The notes under the pieces: generated by a model
The model's database searches: none
The model's input: only the letters and a program-made list of their open reading frames with translations
Told to the model about the DNA's origin: nothing
Source of the DNA: Hordeum vulgare subsp. vulgare
Lineage: Eukaryota > Streptophyta > Magnoliopsida > Poales > Poaceae
Length of the DNA stretch: 64,000 bases
Direction of reading: 5' to 3'
NCBI RefSeq assembly: GCF_904849725.1
Contig: NC_058523.1
Location: forward strand, 340,669,948-340,733,947
Made by a program: the position numbers and the translations under genes
Shown here: positions 24,885-35,300 of the stretch, one piece after another
Numbering within the stretch: position 1 is the stretch's first letter
Layout of the letters: each line of letters begins with the position of its first letter

Positions 24885-24940
24885 AGGTTGCTAATGACCC
24901 TAATGGAGGGTTCTTCATAGACATCGATGACGACGAGTAG
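24885..24940 (+). other. LTR mini-ORF: acceptor-like site plus acidic peptide (Gypsy 2)
   Basis: GATGAATGTTGCAG is followed by codons for VANDPNGGFFIDIDDDE and TAG. This is the clearest of the four mini-ORFs: the acceptor is good and the peptide strongly acidic. The 3' LTR is cut before this point, so only one copy exists for this element. Confidence 0.45.
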
Positions 24941-25131
24941 CTGGTGTCCCAGCTATGATCTGGCCCTAGGTTGGGTCTGTAGTATAGTCAGGCCATGTGC
25001 CCTCTAGTTTCACCTGTCTGTACTCAGGAAGTTTTAAACACTTCCGCTGGCTTGTAACTGAATGACTGCTATTATGGGTCGTGAGACCCTTACTGTGTAA
25101 TATTATGTGTGTGGCTCTTCTGAGCCTCTTA

Positions 25132-25137
25132 AATAAA
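25132..25137 (+). terminator. Putative poly(A) signal in Gypsy 2 5' LTR
   Basis: AATAAA in 'cctcttaaataaagctt', about 190 bp after the mini-ORF stop and before the CACTA insertion. LTR R/U5 regions carry such signals. No mapping is possible from sequence. Confidence 0.4.
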
Positions 25138-25360
25138 GCTTGTATGTTTATGGTTATGGTGTGATGCCATCGATGTATCTATACATATCGGTATGCCATG
25201 CGTACTTGTGTCGTACTTGATATGTGTGGGGTTCGATTACCTAGCCGTAAACTTTAGTAGCACTCCTTACAGGGAAATGCCCATTTGTGATCCAATGAGC
25301 CATGGTCTTGCTACTACTCCGGACACATTGGTTGACCAGCGTGTGTCCTTCTTAGCTGTT

Positions 25361-25374
25361 CACTATAGGAATCA
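25361..25374 (+). repeat. Left terminal inverted repeat of CACTA 1
   Basis: CACTATAGGAATCA, preceded by target duplication GTT. Confidence 0.95.
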
Positions 25375-25378
25375 ACTT

Positions 25379-25780
25379 CTTTGCCGTCTGCCATAGCGGA
25401 CGGCAAAGGGCCACTCCACGGACGGTAAAGACCTTTCCCGTCTTCCGGCGGACGGCAAAATTGCTATGATAGCTTTCGTCGGTAAAGAGCCTTCTTTGCC
25501 GTCTGCCGGTAGGAAGCGGACGGCAAAGGGTTTTGCCATATGCCTGCCATAGTTAGCAGACGGCAAAGGAAGATAGATGACAACCACCAGGGGCAACTCC
25601 GTTAGATAGCTAACGGAGCCTTTGCCGTCTGCCAGGGGTCGGACCTTTGCCGTCTGCCGGGTGGCAGCCCTTTGCCGTCTGCCGGGGGGCCTTTGCCATC
25701 TGCCGGGGGCAGCCCTTTGCCGTCTGCCGGCTGATGGCCAAGGGCTTTGCCATCTGCTGGCAGATGGCAAAGAGCCTGTA
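25379..25780. repeat. Left subterminal repeats of CACTA 1
   Basis: About a dozen direct and inverted copies of TTTGCCGTCTGCC and its complement, some decayed to TTTGCCATCTGCC. In CACTA elements such arrays are the presumed transposase binding sites. The frames of 76-132 codons here are repeat translations. Confidence 0.9.
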
Positions 25781-26859
25781 TTGCTTCTTTTTTGTCTGTT
25801 TTCTTTTATTTTCCTACATTTTCATACCACAAATATACATACATACATATAAATTTCACAGCATATATTTCATACATCTTCAACACATATATTTCACATC
25901 ATATATATTTCCAACATCATCATGAAATATTTAACAAGCTAGCGAACACATAGGCTAGCACAATACAAAGTTTCACATAGTTCATCTATATATACATACG
26001 TAAGTTTGACATTGTTCATCAATACAAATGAAAAAAACTAAACACTAACAGTCCATCAATGCCAGCTTCCATGAAATGAATCAAATCTGCAAAAATTGAA
26101 GTAATTAAGAAATTAGAAAAAGAAGAAGAAGAAAAGACTAATTAATGCACAACCTTTCTCCATATAAAGCTAATACATTTTCTACAAGCATCACTTCCAG
26201 GAGTAGAATCCTAACTACAAGAGCATCAAACAACAACATGTCTATAGGGTTTGATTCATCTCATCTTTGATTCACTTTTAATATGTTACTTTGGATTCAA
26301 TGCTTTCTCCCATGATTTTTTTGAACGTATATATCTATGTTATATCCGGTGTGTAATGGATCATGTGATCTATGAATTTTGGTTAATTTATTATGCAAAT
26401 CACAATAACCTGATTCCTAATGTTGGTTGTAATACTAGTCTCAACATGATCTAAATTTTGCATCCTTTTACTAAAGTATATATCTGTTGTCAAACTAATC
26501 TATTTGTGCTTCTTAGTTCTGCAGCTTCTAAAATGATACTACATGTACTTCTTATGTGTCCATAGTTTGACTTCCATATATAGTTTATAGGGAACATATA
26601 ATATGAACATAGAAAGCACTGTATCATCACTAACTTGAATGAAACAAATGTGTATCATATGAAGATGGTGTATGAACGAAAAATGCATGGAAAGAACTTA
26701 TGTTTGTTTAGAGAAAAATAGTTTTGTGATGGAAACACATCTGTAGGGGATGGAAACAAAGTTTCTTGCGTTTCAAACGTAATAAAAACAAGATGCACGG
26801 GACTCCAAATTTCCTATGTGGAATTCTTTGATGCAAAATTCTGTTACATCCATTTCTAT

Positions 26860-26922
26860 ATTAAGTGCATATAAATCCATATTAAGTGCATATAAATCCA
26901 TATTAAGTGCATATAAATCCAT
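26860..26922 (+). repeat. Three tandem copies of a 21 bp unit
   Basis: ATTAAGTGCATATAAATCCA plus T, three exact copies in a row. Confidence 0.95.
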
Positions 26923-27411
26923 ATTTACCTAAAACACAAATCTGATATTAATTCTAAATTTAAAATACATATTGGTTTTATATGTGATATGTTTTACAAT
27001 TTTGGAGTTAATTTCAAATGAAAATGCTGACAAACAATGGTTTTTTGCTGGAAGCAACACGCTACCCTATGATTTAACCTCATCTAAACTTCACAACATT
27101 GCTAGAAGTACATGTACATGGATGACTGATCACAGACACGGACAACCTTTATTCTAAGCAACACAAGAAAATTACATGAATGACATAAAACAAACGATGA
27201 GAGGGAAACGATATAGAAGCTCACCTACGCGACGATATATCCTCAAATTTGGAGTAGCGTGGACACATGCATGTTGTTCTATCATATCATATTCAATGAA
27301 CACATAATATCAGAAGAGATTTATTGTACTGTTTTATCAGTGTAAATGGGATATATTAATTTTAATTTAAGTGATTTCCCTAATCATGAAAATATTGAGC
27401 TAAAACAACAT

Positions 27412-27436
27412 CACTTATTTTGGGACAAAGGGAGTA
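27412..27436 (-). repeat. Stowaway-like MITE terminus remnant
   Basis: CACTTATTTTGGGACAAAGG then GAGTA closely resembles the right end of Stowaway (Tc1/mariner) MITEs, from memory ending GGGACGGAGGGAGTA. The matching left end is not found upstream, so this is a truncated copy or a chance match. Confidence 0.4.
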
Positions 27437-28233
27437 TATTTCTGTTTTCATGGTTCATGTGGAGATTTAAAAAAAACTATTATGATTTTTCTTTGGAACC
27501 CCACACTTGCAAACAATCATAAGAATTCACGGGTCAAGTGTCTTGCGAAATAGAAGAGAAACTACCTCCAAATACTGAAGGGCGTTTGGAAAACTAAAAA
27601 ACATGTTCGAGCAAGGGCATGAACCAATCTAGCATGATACAAATGTTGTAATTTGCATGTGTACATTGTACGTAGTGGGCGCCTCGAGGCGTATATGAGG
27701 AACTTGTGAGGTACTCACGTTTGCCTCATGGCTCAACTTCAGCAATTCAATTTTTTCACTTGATCTTGCGCCTTCAAATGGTAAATATATATATAAGATA
27801 ATACACACGTTATATAACAGCAGATTGATGTGTGCCTTTTGTGATAAAAATTATTGATAAATTAATAATTGTAACACCTCGATGGGAGAACCAAAGTATA
27901 CCTCTGTTTTCTTTTACAATGAAGAACAAAAGAATACCACTTTCCTACTTATGTAACCCACATGTTTTTATCTAAAATTTAGGTAGAATTTTCATTGTAT
28001 AAATTGGCATTACAAAATAAAATTTCATTTTCTTAGACGATGAACAAATTGGCAATATAAATTACAGTAAATTCAGAGATTTTTTCTATGCATTAAAATG
28101 AATCTCTAAATAATATGTTTTCTTTTAATTAAGAACTTTGTGTAAAATAAGCAAAAGAGATTGGGATATGGAGAAGGAAAAACAAATTGAAGAAACCGTA
28201 CCATGTAGTATGTAGGTAATTAAAGCATGTATC

Positions 28234-29980
28234 CTACATATATGCCATGGATGTATGTGCGCTCATGAGCAGATTAGATGACATGTACGTGTGTGCATGG
28301 ATCGGTGGTTGGGGCCTCCGGCGCTCTTGTAGTTTACCCCGGGACTCGCCGGTCTTGAGAAAGCATGCATGCAGGACGCCGTGCCCGTACTTGTGACTGA
28401 ACAGACTCGCGATGTCCTTCATGAGCTCGTGCACGACGGCGTGTTGTATGTCTCCATTGCCGTGCTCCAAGCATCCTGCATCAAGTAGTTGCTGCCGGGT
28501 ATCCAGAGAAGAGAACACTGTCAGTTCTAGATTGCCATTCAGTTTATACTTTAGAGTTTAAACTATACAGTGGGTCAGCCGATACGTAGTCGGATGAAAA
28601 GTTCAGAATCATGGAACAGGTTAAGGCGAGGATTGAGAAGAGGACTAGCATGTATTGCCCCATGGCCATGTCTATGGCACTTTCACAGACCACCTTGTTG
28701 AAATCCTGGACCTCATCGGCTTGCACATTCCTGAAGCATATAGACAGACACCTCGACCCGAACTCTAACTTCAGCTTGTCATTGATAGTCTCCAGGGCGT
28801 GCCGGATCAGAGCCTGAAACCAAAGAAAGTAACTCCCGATCAACACACATTTTTTCAGGGAGTAGTATGATGATCATCAGATGATGCATACCAAAGAAAG
28901 TAACTCCCGATCAATACACATTTTGCCAGGGAGTAATACGATGATAAGATGAAGCATACCAAAGAAAGTAACTCCCGATCTATACACATTTTGTCAGGGA
29001 GTAACATGATGATCAAATGATGCATACCAAAGAAAGTAAATCCCGACCAATACACATTTTCTCAGGGAGTAGTATAGTATGATGATCAGATTCAGTTGAT
29101 GCATCACTGCATACATATAGTTCTATATCGCTGGATCCCACATTTCCCAGTTATCTCACCTTGGTCTCCTCGTAAGGCATCGTGGTCAAGCAATGCGCGA
29201 GCACTTGGCCTCCTCCGGCACGGTTCACCACGTTTTCATCCTGGAGGTAGTGTACCAGCCCCGTGCGTAGGTCAGGGGATCCACGCTGAGCTACGGCCGT
29301 GATGAGCGCCTCCAGAGATGTCACCCTGCACCATGCAGATGCAGGCAAGAAAAGGTTAATTACAACGACAGAGCACTGTACTTTTCTTCAGTATGGTTGC
29401 AAGACAGAATCACAACAACACGTTGAATCAATGAACATATTTCTTGATCAAGCCGAGGGACTGGACTGGGGGCATCGAATTAGCAACGTACCAGTACTGG
29501 TCGTCGAACTGCTGTGGCTCTCCTAAGACGACATTGTGGATGTTCTCGAGGTCGCCGAGCTGTAGCTCGGGCCGGCTCACCAGCGCGACGAACTCCTTGG
29601 CCCCCTCCTCGGTCTTCATGAACAAGCGGGCGTTGGGCATGACTATGGCGAGCACGATCCCGCGCACCTCGTCATCACCCGCCTCGAGCAGGTCGACCAC
29701 GTGCTCCGATGACCGCGGGGACATCAGCGGCTGTAGATACGTCGGGTCGCCCAGAAGCTTCGCTCGAATCTTGGAACTATGGAGGAACTCTTTGGCGTTG
29801 GGGTCCAGGTTGGAGGCGGCGATGGGCGCAGCCGTCGAGACGGATCCACCGCTCCCCTACGGCACGAACGGCTCCGTGATCTCTGCGAGACGGTCCGCGG
29901 CCAGAGCTTCGCTGTCTCCTTGGGGATCATCCGCCTGCGCTTCCCCGCCCGCTCCCTCGGCGACGGCGAGATCCAGCATG
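28234..29980 (-). pseudogene. Captured Pumilio/PUF-domain RNA-binding gene fragment
   Basis: Exons on the minus strand: exon 1 about 29980-29492, exon 2 29325-29160, exon 3 28813-28652, exon 4 from about 28491 to the stop at 28234. Junctions 1-2 and 2-3 have GT...AG borders and keep frame (TG|G gives Trp; AAG|GCT gives Lys-Ala). The protein shows diverged PUF repeats: FMKTEEGAKEFVALV, AGGGQVLAHCL, EFGSRCLSICFRNVQADEV, AMGQY and KYGHGVLHACFL, each matching the helix pattern '[FY]G...V...C/L' of Pumilio proteins, which bind RNA in the 3' UTR. The N-terminus is Ala/Pro-rich, with LDPNAKEFL following. Damage: an in-frame TAG at 29857-29859, and the donor after exon 3 reads TACATGC where TACGTGC is expected. 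PUF identification is by pattern and not by search. PUF domains normally have eight repeats; only part is here. Confidence 0.75.
28819..29104 (-). repeat. Four tandem copies of a 68-79 bp unit inside the PUF intron 2
   Basis: Units start at 28819, 28890, 28958 and 29026, each beginning ACCAAAGAAAGTAA and including TCCCGA and CAGGGAGTA. On the gene strand each unit carries a pyrimidine-rich tract and branch-point-like text. Only the unit next to exon 3 ends in a usable TTTCAG. Confidence 0.92.
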
Positions 29981-30224
29981 CGCAGGAAGGGGTGGGGGTC
30001 AGATGCGGTTACCGAGGGGGATGACGCATCCGGAGACGGCGTTAGAGATCCCGCAGGAGGAGGAGTCAGCGTGAGGAGTCGCGGGGAGGGGCGGCGCGGT
30101 GGTGGTGGTGCGGGCCGAGCGGGAGAGACAGAGAGGTGGGGATGGGAGAGAGAGAGAGAGGTCGGGAGTGGGGGAGAGAGAGGTGGTGAGATGGGGTGGG
30201 AGGGACCGAGCACTACCGTTATGT

Positions 30225-30445
30225 GGCCATCCCCTTTGCAGACGGCAAAGAGGAAGAGGCAGACGGTAACGATGGAGCTGACGTTGCCGTCTGCGTGCCG
30301 CATCTTTTCCGTCAGCCGACCGACGGCAAAGAACTCACTGATGGTAAACAATATCTTTGCCATGAGTGCGTTCTTTGCCGTCCGTTTTTTGGAAGCTGAT
30401 GGCAAAGAGTTTCTTTGCCATCTGCCGGCAGACGGTAAAGATGAG
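30225..30445. repeat. Right subterminal repeats of CACTA 1
   Basis: Copies of GACGGCAAAG and CTTTGCCGTC in both orientations mirror the left end. They overlap a (GA)n-rich stretch at 30140-30190 that probably lies 5' of the captured gene. Confidence 0.88.
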
Positions 30446-30462
30446 GCAGATGTCAAATTCTG

Positions 30463-30476
30463 TGATTCCTATAGTG
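30463..30476 (-). repeat. Right terminal inverted repeat of CACTA 1
   Basis: TGATTCCTATAGTG, the exact complement of the left end, followed by target duplication GTT. Confidence 0.95.
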
Positions 30477-30479
30477 GTT

Positions 30480-30814
30480 GTGTCTGTCCCCTTTGGGGAA
30501 ATGTCACGCGATGTAATGGAGTCCTTGTCGCTTGCTACGACTCGTCTACATTCGCTGGTGACTGACACCTGCTTTGCTGGGTCATGTATGCCTGTCCTTG
30601 TGCGGTACTGCCACTTTGGTTTATGACTAGACATGTCGATCCGGGTTCTTTGTCATTGGAATACTAGCGACACAATTGCATACGTGAGTCAAAAGGCGCA
30701 AACGGTCCTGGCTAAGGTAAGGCTGCAGCCGTGGGGTTAACCGTGCGTGAGACCACAAAGGGATGCGATGTGTTACAGGCTGGATTCCTATGGCTTAGGA
30801 TCAGGGTCCCGACA
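30480..30814 (+). repeat. 5' LTR of Gypsy 2, part 2
   Basis: Resumes after the CACTA target duplication and ends GGTCCCGACA just before the primer-binding site. It has no counterpart in the truncated 3' LTR. Confidence 0.82.
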
Positions 30815-30818
30815 GCGT

Positions 30819-30830
30819 TGGTATTAGAGC
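30819..30830 (+). other. Primer-binding site of Gypsy 2
   Basis: TGGTATTAGAGC, four bases after the LTR, differs from the tRNA-Met consensus TGGTATCAGAGC by one C-to-T change. Confidence 0.85.
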
Positions 30831-31252
30831 CTGACTGACTGTAGGACTACTAAGCCAAACTGGTGGAAGTTGAGTCTAGAATTGCTTTAGTTATACCTAA
30901 GGGAATTTTTTGTGGAAGGGAACGTAAGACTCTTGTTCTCTTCTCAGGTTACTCTATGCTGGTCATCCTCGTCTTTTCTGCGGGAATTAAGGACTAGGTT
31001 ACTCATCTTCTTCTAGGCTCGTGTTTCTGATCGGTAGATTATAAGACTACGGGTCGAGAGTTATATTGGGTTTCTTTCATTCCTAGAAAAAAGGGAGTAA
31101 GTTTGATGATTAGAGAATTAACTTGATAGTTGAGTGGTTACGCTATTCCATTTTGGGTTGTCTCAAAATTTGTTTTTGAGCATTTACAGCCGTTATGCTG
31201 CCCAATTTTGCATTCAGAGCTCTAATGCTTTTGCATTACTCTCTATTTTCAG
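30831..31252 (+). other. 5' leader of Gypsy 2
   Basis: Untranslated. It contains donor-like GGGAACGTAAGA (about 30920) and ends CTCTATTTTCAG immediately before the extra ORF's ATG, so the leader may be spliced. Confidence 0.45.
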
Positions 31253-32026
31253 ATGCCTGGCCGTCCTTCTCGTCAGGTGGTACGTCTGACCAGGTGCATT
31301 GATGTGCCGGGTCATACGGCCATGCTGGTCACGGTGATGTTGGTGTGCGGTTACCGCTGGTACCCCGAGTACATAGTGGAGGAACAGTACCGAGACTTCA
31401 AACAGAGCCAGTATATCTGCACTGTTAGGGTATTTCCAGACTACCCAGGAGCCGAGGAGCCAATCCATTGGTCCTATGGGTTGGGAGTCACTGTTGACAT
31501 GGCAGTACAAGATGTTGCCTATTCAATGCTGACCATTATGAGGGCGAGACATGCACTGCTGCAGAATTCAGAGTTCTGCTATGTTCCGGCCTCTCAGCCT
31601 GGTGAAGAGGGATGCCTCAGCGGAGTCTATTTTGATTCTTCTATGGAGGATCCACTACTGCAGTCCACTGTTGAGATGCTAGAGAACAGAGACAGGGATG
31701 CTCGTGCTCTCCGCATGGAGCTTTATGCTACCCGTGCCCGTCTGTGGACGGCTATGACGCAAATGGCACCGGTAGTCCAGACAGGGTACGGAGATATGGA
31801 GATGCTGAACCCTGTTAGGACCCATCTTCCGGCCCACGTTGACTGTCCAGCAATAGGAGGACTCACCCCTCTTCGGGGACCCCTATTACCACCAGTCAGG
31901 GGACCAAGGCGACATCTGTGTCCTTATGGATCCCAGGGATCTCAGGCCAGAGTGTTTCCTGATCCGCAGGTTGAGCTTCCAGGCCATGGATGTAATCTCT
32001 ATGAGATGTTCTATGCGGATGCCTGA
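31253..32026 (+). CDS. Extra ORF upstream of gag in Gypsy 2, uncharacterised, intact
   Basis: A complete 257-codon ORF on the element's sense strand between primer-binding site and gag. The ATG directly follows TTTTCAG. The product is not gag, pol or a known envelope. Around residues 40-110 the layout is P.Y...E.Y, then QYICTVRV, GLGVTVDMAVQDVAY and a helix ending TIMR; this resembles a dsRNA-binding domain (Pro-aromatic start, beta strand, G.G.[ST]...A...A helix), though basic residues typical of RNA contact are few. A predicted coiled-coil (MLENRDRDARALRMELYATR) and a Pro/Arg-rich tail follow. A homologue with conserved spacing is in Gypsy 1 (10912-11694). It stays open although gag-pol has three stops. 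No signal peptide or membrane segment is seen. Function unknown. Confidence 0.72.
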   Translation: MPGRPSRQVVRLTRCIDVPGHTAMLVTVMLVCGYRWYPEYIVEEQYRDFKQSQYICTVRVFPDYPGAEEPIHWSYGLGVTVDMAVQDVAYSMLTIMRARHALLQNSEFCYVPASQPGEEGCLSGVYFDSSMEDPLLQSTVEMLENRDRDARALRMELYATRARLWTAMTQMAPVVQTGYGDMEMLNPVRTHLPAHVDCPAIGGLTPLRGPLLPPVRGPRRHLCPYGSQGSQARVFPDPQVELPGHGCNLYEMFYADA

Positions 32027-32368
32027 GCTGTGAGCGGAAGGATAGTATGGTAGTAGCCGTACATTCACAGTCCTGCGTGACATGTGAAGTATGCCTGTGA
32101 TGTGAAATGAATTCCGGAGGCCTAGATAAATAATGTATAGGAAGCTTGTAAGCCTCTGATGAGTAGTTTCATAATTTCAATAGTTGCTCTTTGGTTAAGG
32201 TTGTACTGAACTATGTAAGGGTGTGTATGAACCATGGTGTATATATAGCAGTTGCTTGTTACCATGTTGTTCGGATATTCATTTCCGCATTCCGTGTGTT
32301 CAGTACATTCTTAATCCATAGCTAGTATTGATTTGATATTGGTCTAAGCTGTGAGTTTGTTTGTCAGG
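32027..32368 (+). other. Spacer between extra ORF and gag of Gypsy 2
   Basis: Non-coding. It ends GTTTGTTTGTCAGG before the gag ATG, an acceptor-like sequence paralleling the one in Gypsy 1. Confidence 0.45.
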
Positions 32369-35300
32369 ATGGTGTTCACCAGGTTGAACCCTGCCCCTGC
32401 TCATGAGCAAGGCGAGGGTAGTCAAGCGTCGCAGGATTACCTGCCTCACGCGCCCTCTCTGGCGGAAGTTATGCTTGAGGCAGAGAGAAAGAAAAGGGAG
32501 ACCAACCGACTGCTAGAGCGTATTGAGAAGAATACGACTCGTCAGCCTAGGAATGCTGCAGTGTCCCTCAACGACTTTGTGATGCTGAATCCTCCAAAGT
32601 TTCATCACTCCGTCGATCCCCTCGACGCTGATGACTGGTTGTGCAGCATCTCACACAAGATTCGCTCTGCGAATGTTTCTGAGGCCGACAAGGTGACCTT
32701 TGCGGCGTATTTCCTGGAAGGACCCACCAATCTATGGTGGGAGAACTTTGAAGCTATGTGTCCTGCTGAACCACCAGCCACATGGGCAGACTTCAGTGCA
32801 GCCTTCCGTCTGCACCATATTCCAGAGGGCCTGATGGACAGAAAGAGAGAGGAGTTCTGTGCTTTCACCCAGGGCAAGTTGACCGTGGATGCCTATAGCC
32901 GCGAGTTTGGTAACCTCGCCCGCTATGCAACAGAGGAGGTGTCTACTGACGCCAAGAAGCAAGCAAGATTCCGTAAGGGTCTGAGCCCTGAGCTTCGTCG
33001 TGATCTGCGCCTCCACGAGTGTGCAAGCTTTCAAGCCCTGGTCAACAAGGTGATCAGTGCCGAGACTGGTCATACCGACTTTGAAGCCACAAGGAAGCAC
33101 TCCCGTGACTTTGGCTCGTCATCTGGTTCCGCGTTTCCAAAATGCAGTCTGTGGGTTCCAAACAGTTCTCTGCCGCCAAGATACACTCCGAGGCCATCCT
33201 ACGTGGCGCCTCAGACGAATCAGACCAACCCTCTAGCAAAAACTTATGGTGGTCCAGCTAGGAATGCTGCACCACGTGCCAACCAAGTGATATGCTACAA
33301 GTGTGGAGAACCAGAGCACTATTCCCGTGAGTGTCCTCAAAATGTGGGTGCCAAGCAACCCGGAAAGTCCGTCGGGCAAGGCAAGTCAGGCAAAGCTTAC
33401 TATGTGAAGCCAACTCCTGCACGTGGCCGTGTGAACTATGTCTCAGCAGAAGAAGCTGCAGAGGATCCCGACGTCATACTAGGTAAGCTTCTTGTTAATC
33501 ATCACCCAGTGTCTGTTCTCTTTGACACTGGGTCTTCTCATTCCTTCATTTCAGAAAGTTATGCACAGTTGCATAACATGTCTTTTTGTGATATGCCAAT
33601 TCCATTGGTTGTCCAAACTCCTAGTAGTAAATGGCAAACCTCTAGGATAACCTATGATAATGAAATTCTAGTAGACAGGCTAGTTTTTCTAGCCTCGTTG
33701 ATAGCCTTGAAAACTTTGGATATTAATATCATCTTGGGTATGGACTGGATGTCAGCTCACTATGCCAAGATTGATACTCATTCTAGAAATGTTCACCTTA
33801 CCCATCCCTCGGGTGAGATAGTCAATGTCTCTACTCGAGTTGCCAAATGCCAACTCTATTCCCTAAATGCCAACCCTCTTCCGGAACTTGAAGACATTCC
33901 GGTAGTTCGTGACTTCCCAGATGTTTTTCCAGAGGAACTGCCAGGAATTCCACCTGATAGAGATGTAGAGTTCGTGATAGATCTTGTTCCCGAAACTGTC
34001 CCAATAGCCAGAAGACCATATAAGATGGCACCCCTGGAGCTAGCCGAACTTAAGAAGCAACTAGATGAGGCCTTGAATAAAGGTTTCATTCGTCCCAGCT
34101 CTTCTCCTTGGGCTTGCCCCGTCCTATTCGTCAAGAAGAAAGACGGAACGGATCGGATGGTTGTAGATTACCGACCAGTTAATCTGGTCACCATAAAGAA
34201 TAAGTATTCGCTCCCCAAGATCAACGATCTGTACGACCAGCTCGCTGGATCCTCAGTCTTCTCCAAAATGGATTTGAGGTTGGGATACCATCAAATCAAG
34301 ATCAAGAACGGGGACATTCCAAAAACGGCCTTTGTTACTCGTTATGGCCAATACAAGTACACCGTCATGTCCTTCGGTTTAACCAATGCCCCAGCCACCT
34401 TCTCTCGTCTGATGAATTCAATCTTTGATGGAGTATTTGGATAAATTCGTCGTGGTATACCTCGATGATATTCTCATCGACTCGAAGAACGAACAAGAAC
34501 ATGCCGAGCATCTAAGGCTAGTATTGATGAAACTTCGAGAGCATCGCCTTTATGCCAAGTTTTCAAAATGTGAATTTTGGTCACTAGAAGTGACCTATCT
34601 AGGTCATGTAATCTCTGGTAAGGGTATTGCTGTCAATCCCGAGAGAGTTCAAGCTGTCCTTGATTGGACTTAACCTGAATCGGTTAAGCAAGTTAGGAGT
34701 TTTCTTGGTCTAGCGAGCTATTGTCGCCGCTTTGTCGAGAATTTCTCCAAGGTTGGAAAGCCTCTAACTGAACTCCTCAAGAAGGATAAAAAGTTCGAGT
34801 GGACACCACAGTGTGAGCATAGTTTTCAGGAACTGAAAAGACGCCTGACTTCCGCACCTGTGTTGCTACCACCAGATTTTTCTAAGGACTTTGTTATCTA
34901 TTGCGATGCCTCGCGACAAGGATTAGGTTGCATTCTCATGCAAGATCGTCATGTGATCGCATACGCATCTCTATAGTTGCGTCCACATGAGGATAATTAT
35001 CCCACACATGACCTTGAGCTTGCAGCTGTGGTCCATGCACTAAAAACCTGGCAACATTACCTTCTGGGTAATCGTTGCGAAATATTCACTGATCACCAAA
35101 GTCTGAAATATATCTTCACCCAGCCGGATTTGAATCTCAGGCAAAGACGGTGGGTTGAGTTGATCTCAGATTACGACTTAGGGATAACTTACACCCCGGG
35201 GAAGGCCAATGTTATGGCTGATGCACGAAGTCGTAAATCTTATTGTAACAATTTGATGCTACAACAAGGTCAACCACATCTCTATGAGGAATTTCGGAAG

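Larger units (their letters stand above)
21676..25360 (+). repeat. 5' LTR of Gypsy 2, part 1
   Basis: Matches the 3' LTR (36829-39967) throughout. The GC-rich segment 22160-23060 is the probable promoter region. From 24036 to 24455 it looks identical to 39161-39580. The short frames at 22241-22758 and 24241-24447 are repeated in the other LTR and are not genes. Confidence 0.88.
25781..28200. other. AT-rich non-coding interior of CACTA 1
   Basis: No frame with recognisable content. It holds a 3 x 21 bp tandem repeat (26860-26922) and a MITE-like end (27412-27436). It probably combines 3' flanking DNA of the captured gene and unrelated filler. Confidence 0.6.
25361..30476 (-). mobile_element. 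Complete CACTA transposon carrying a captured PUF gene
   Basis: Perfect 14 bp terminal inverted repeats CACTATAGGAATCA, 3 bp target duplication GTT (25358-25360 and 30477-30479), and dense subterminal TTTGCCGTCTGCC / GGCAGACGGCAAA repeats at both ends define the element exactly (5116 bp). No transposase-like frame is visible, so it is non-autonomous. Between the ends lie AT-rich non-coding DNA (25781-28200) and a multi-exon Pumilio-like gene on the minus strand. Insertion split the Gypsy 2 5' LTR and is therefore younger than that element. The strand given is that of the cargo gene. Confidence 0.95.

Noticed and set aside
25369..25780. Repeated GCCGTCTGCC units as a possible CRISPR-like array
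   Set aside because: Copies occur in both orientations with no regular spacing and sit inside CACTA ends of a plant genome.
29444..30565. 373-codon plus-strand frame, longest near the PUF gene
   Set aside because: Antisense to PUF exon 1 and continuing through CACTA subterminal repeats; codon content is the mirror of the minus-strand gene.
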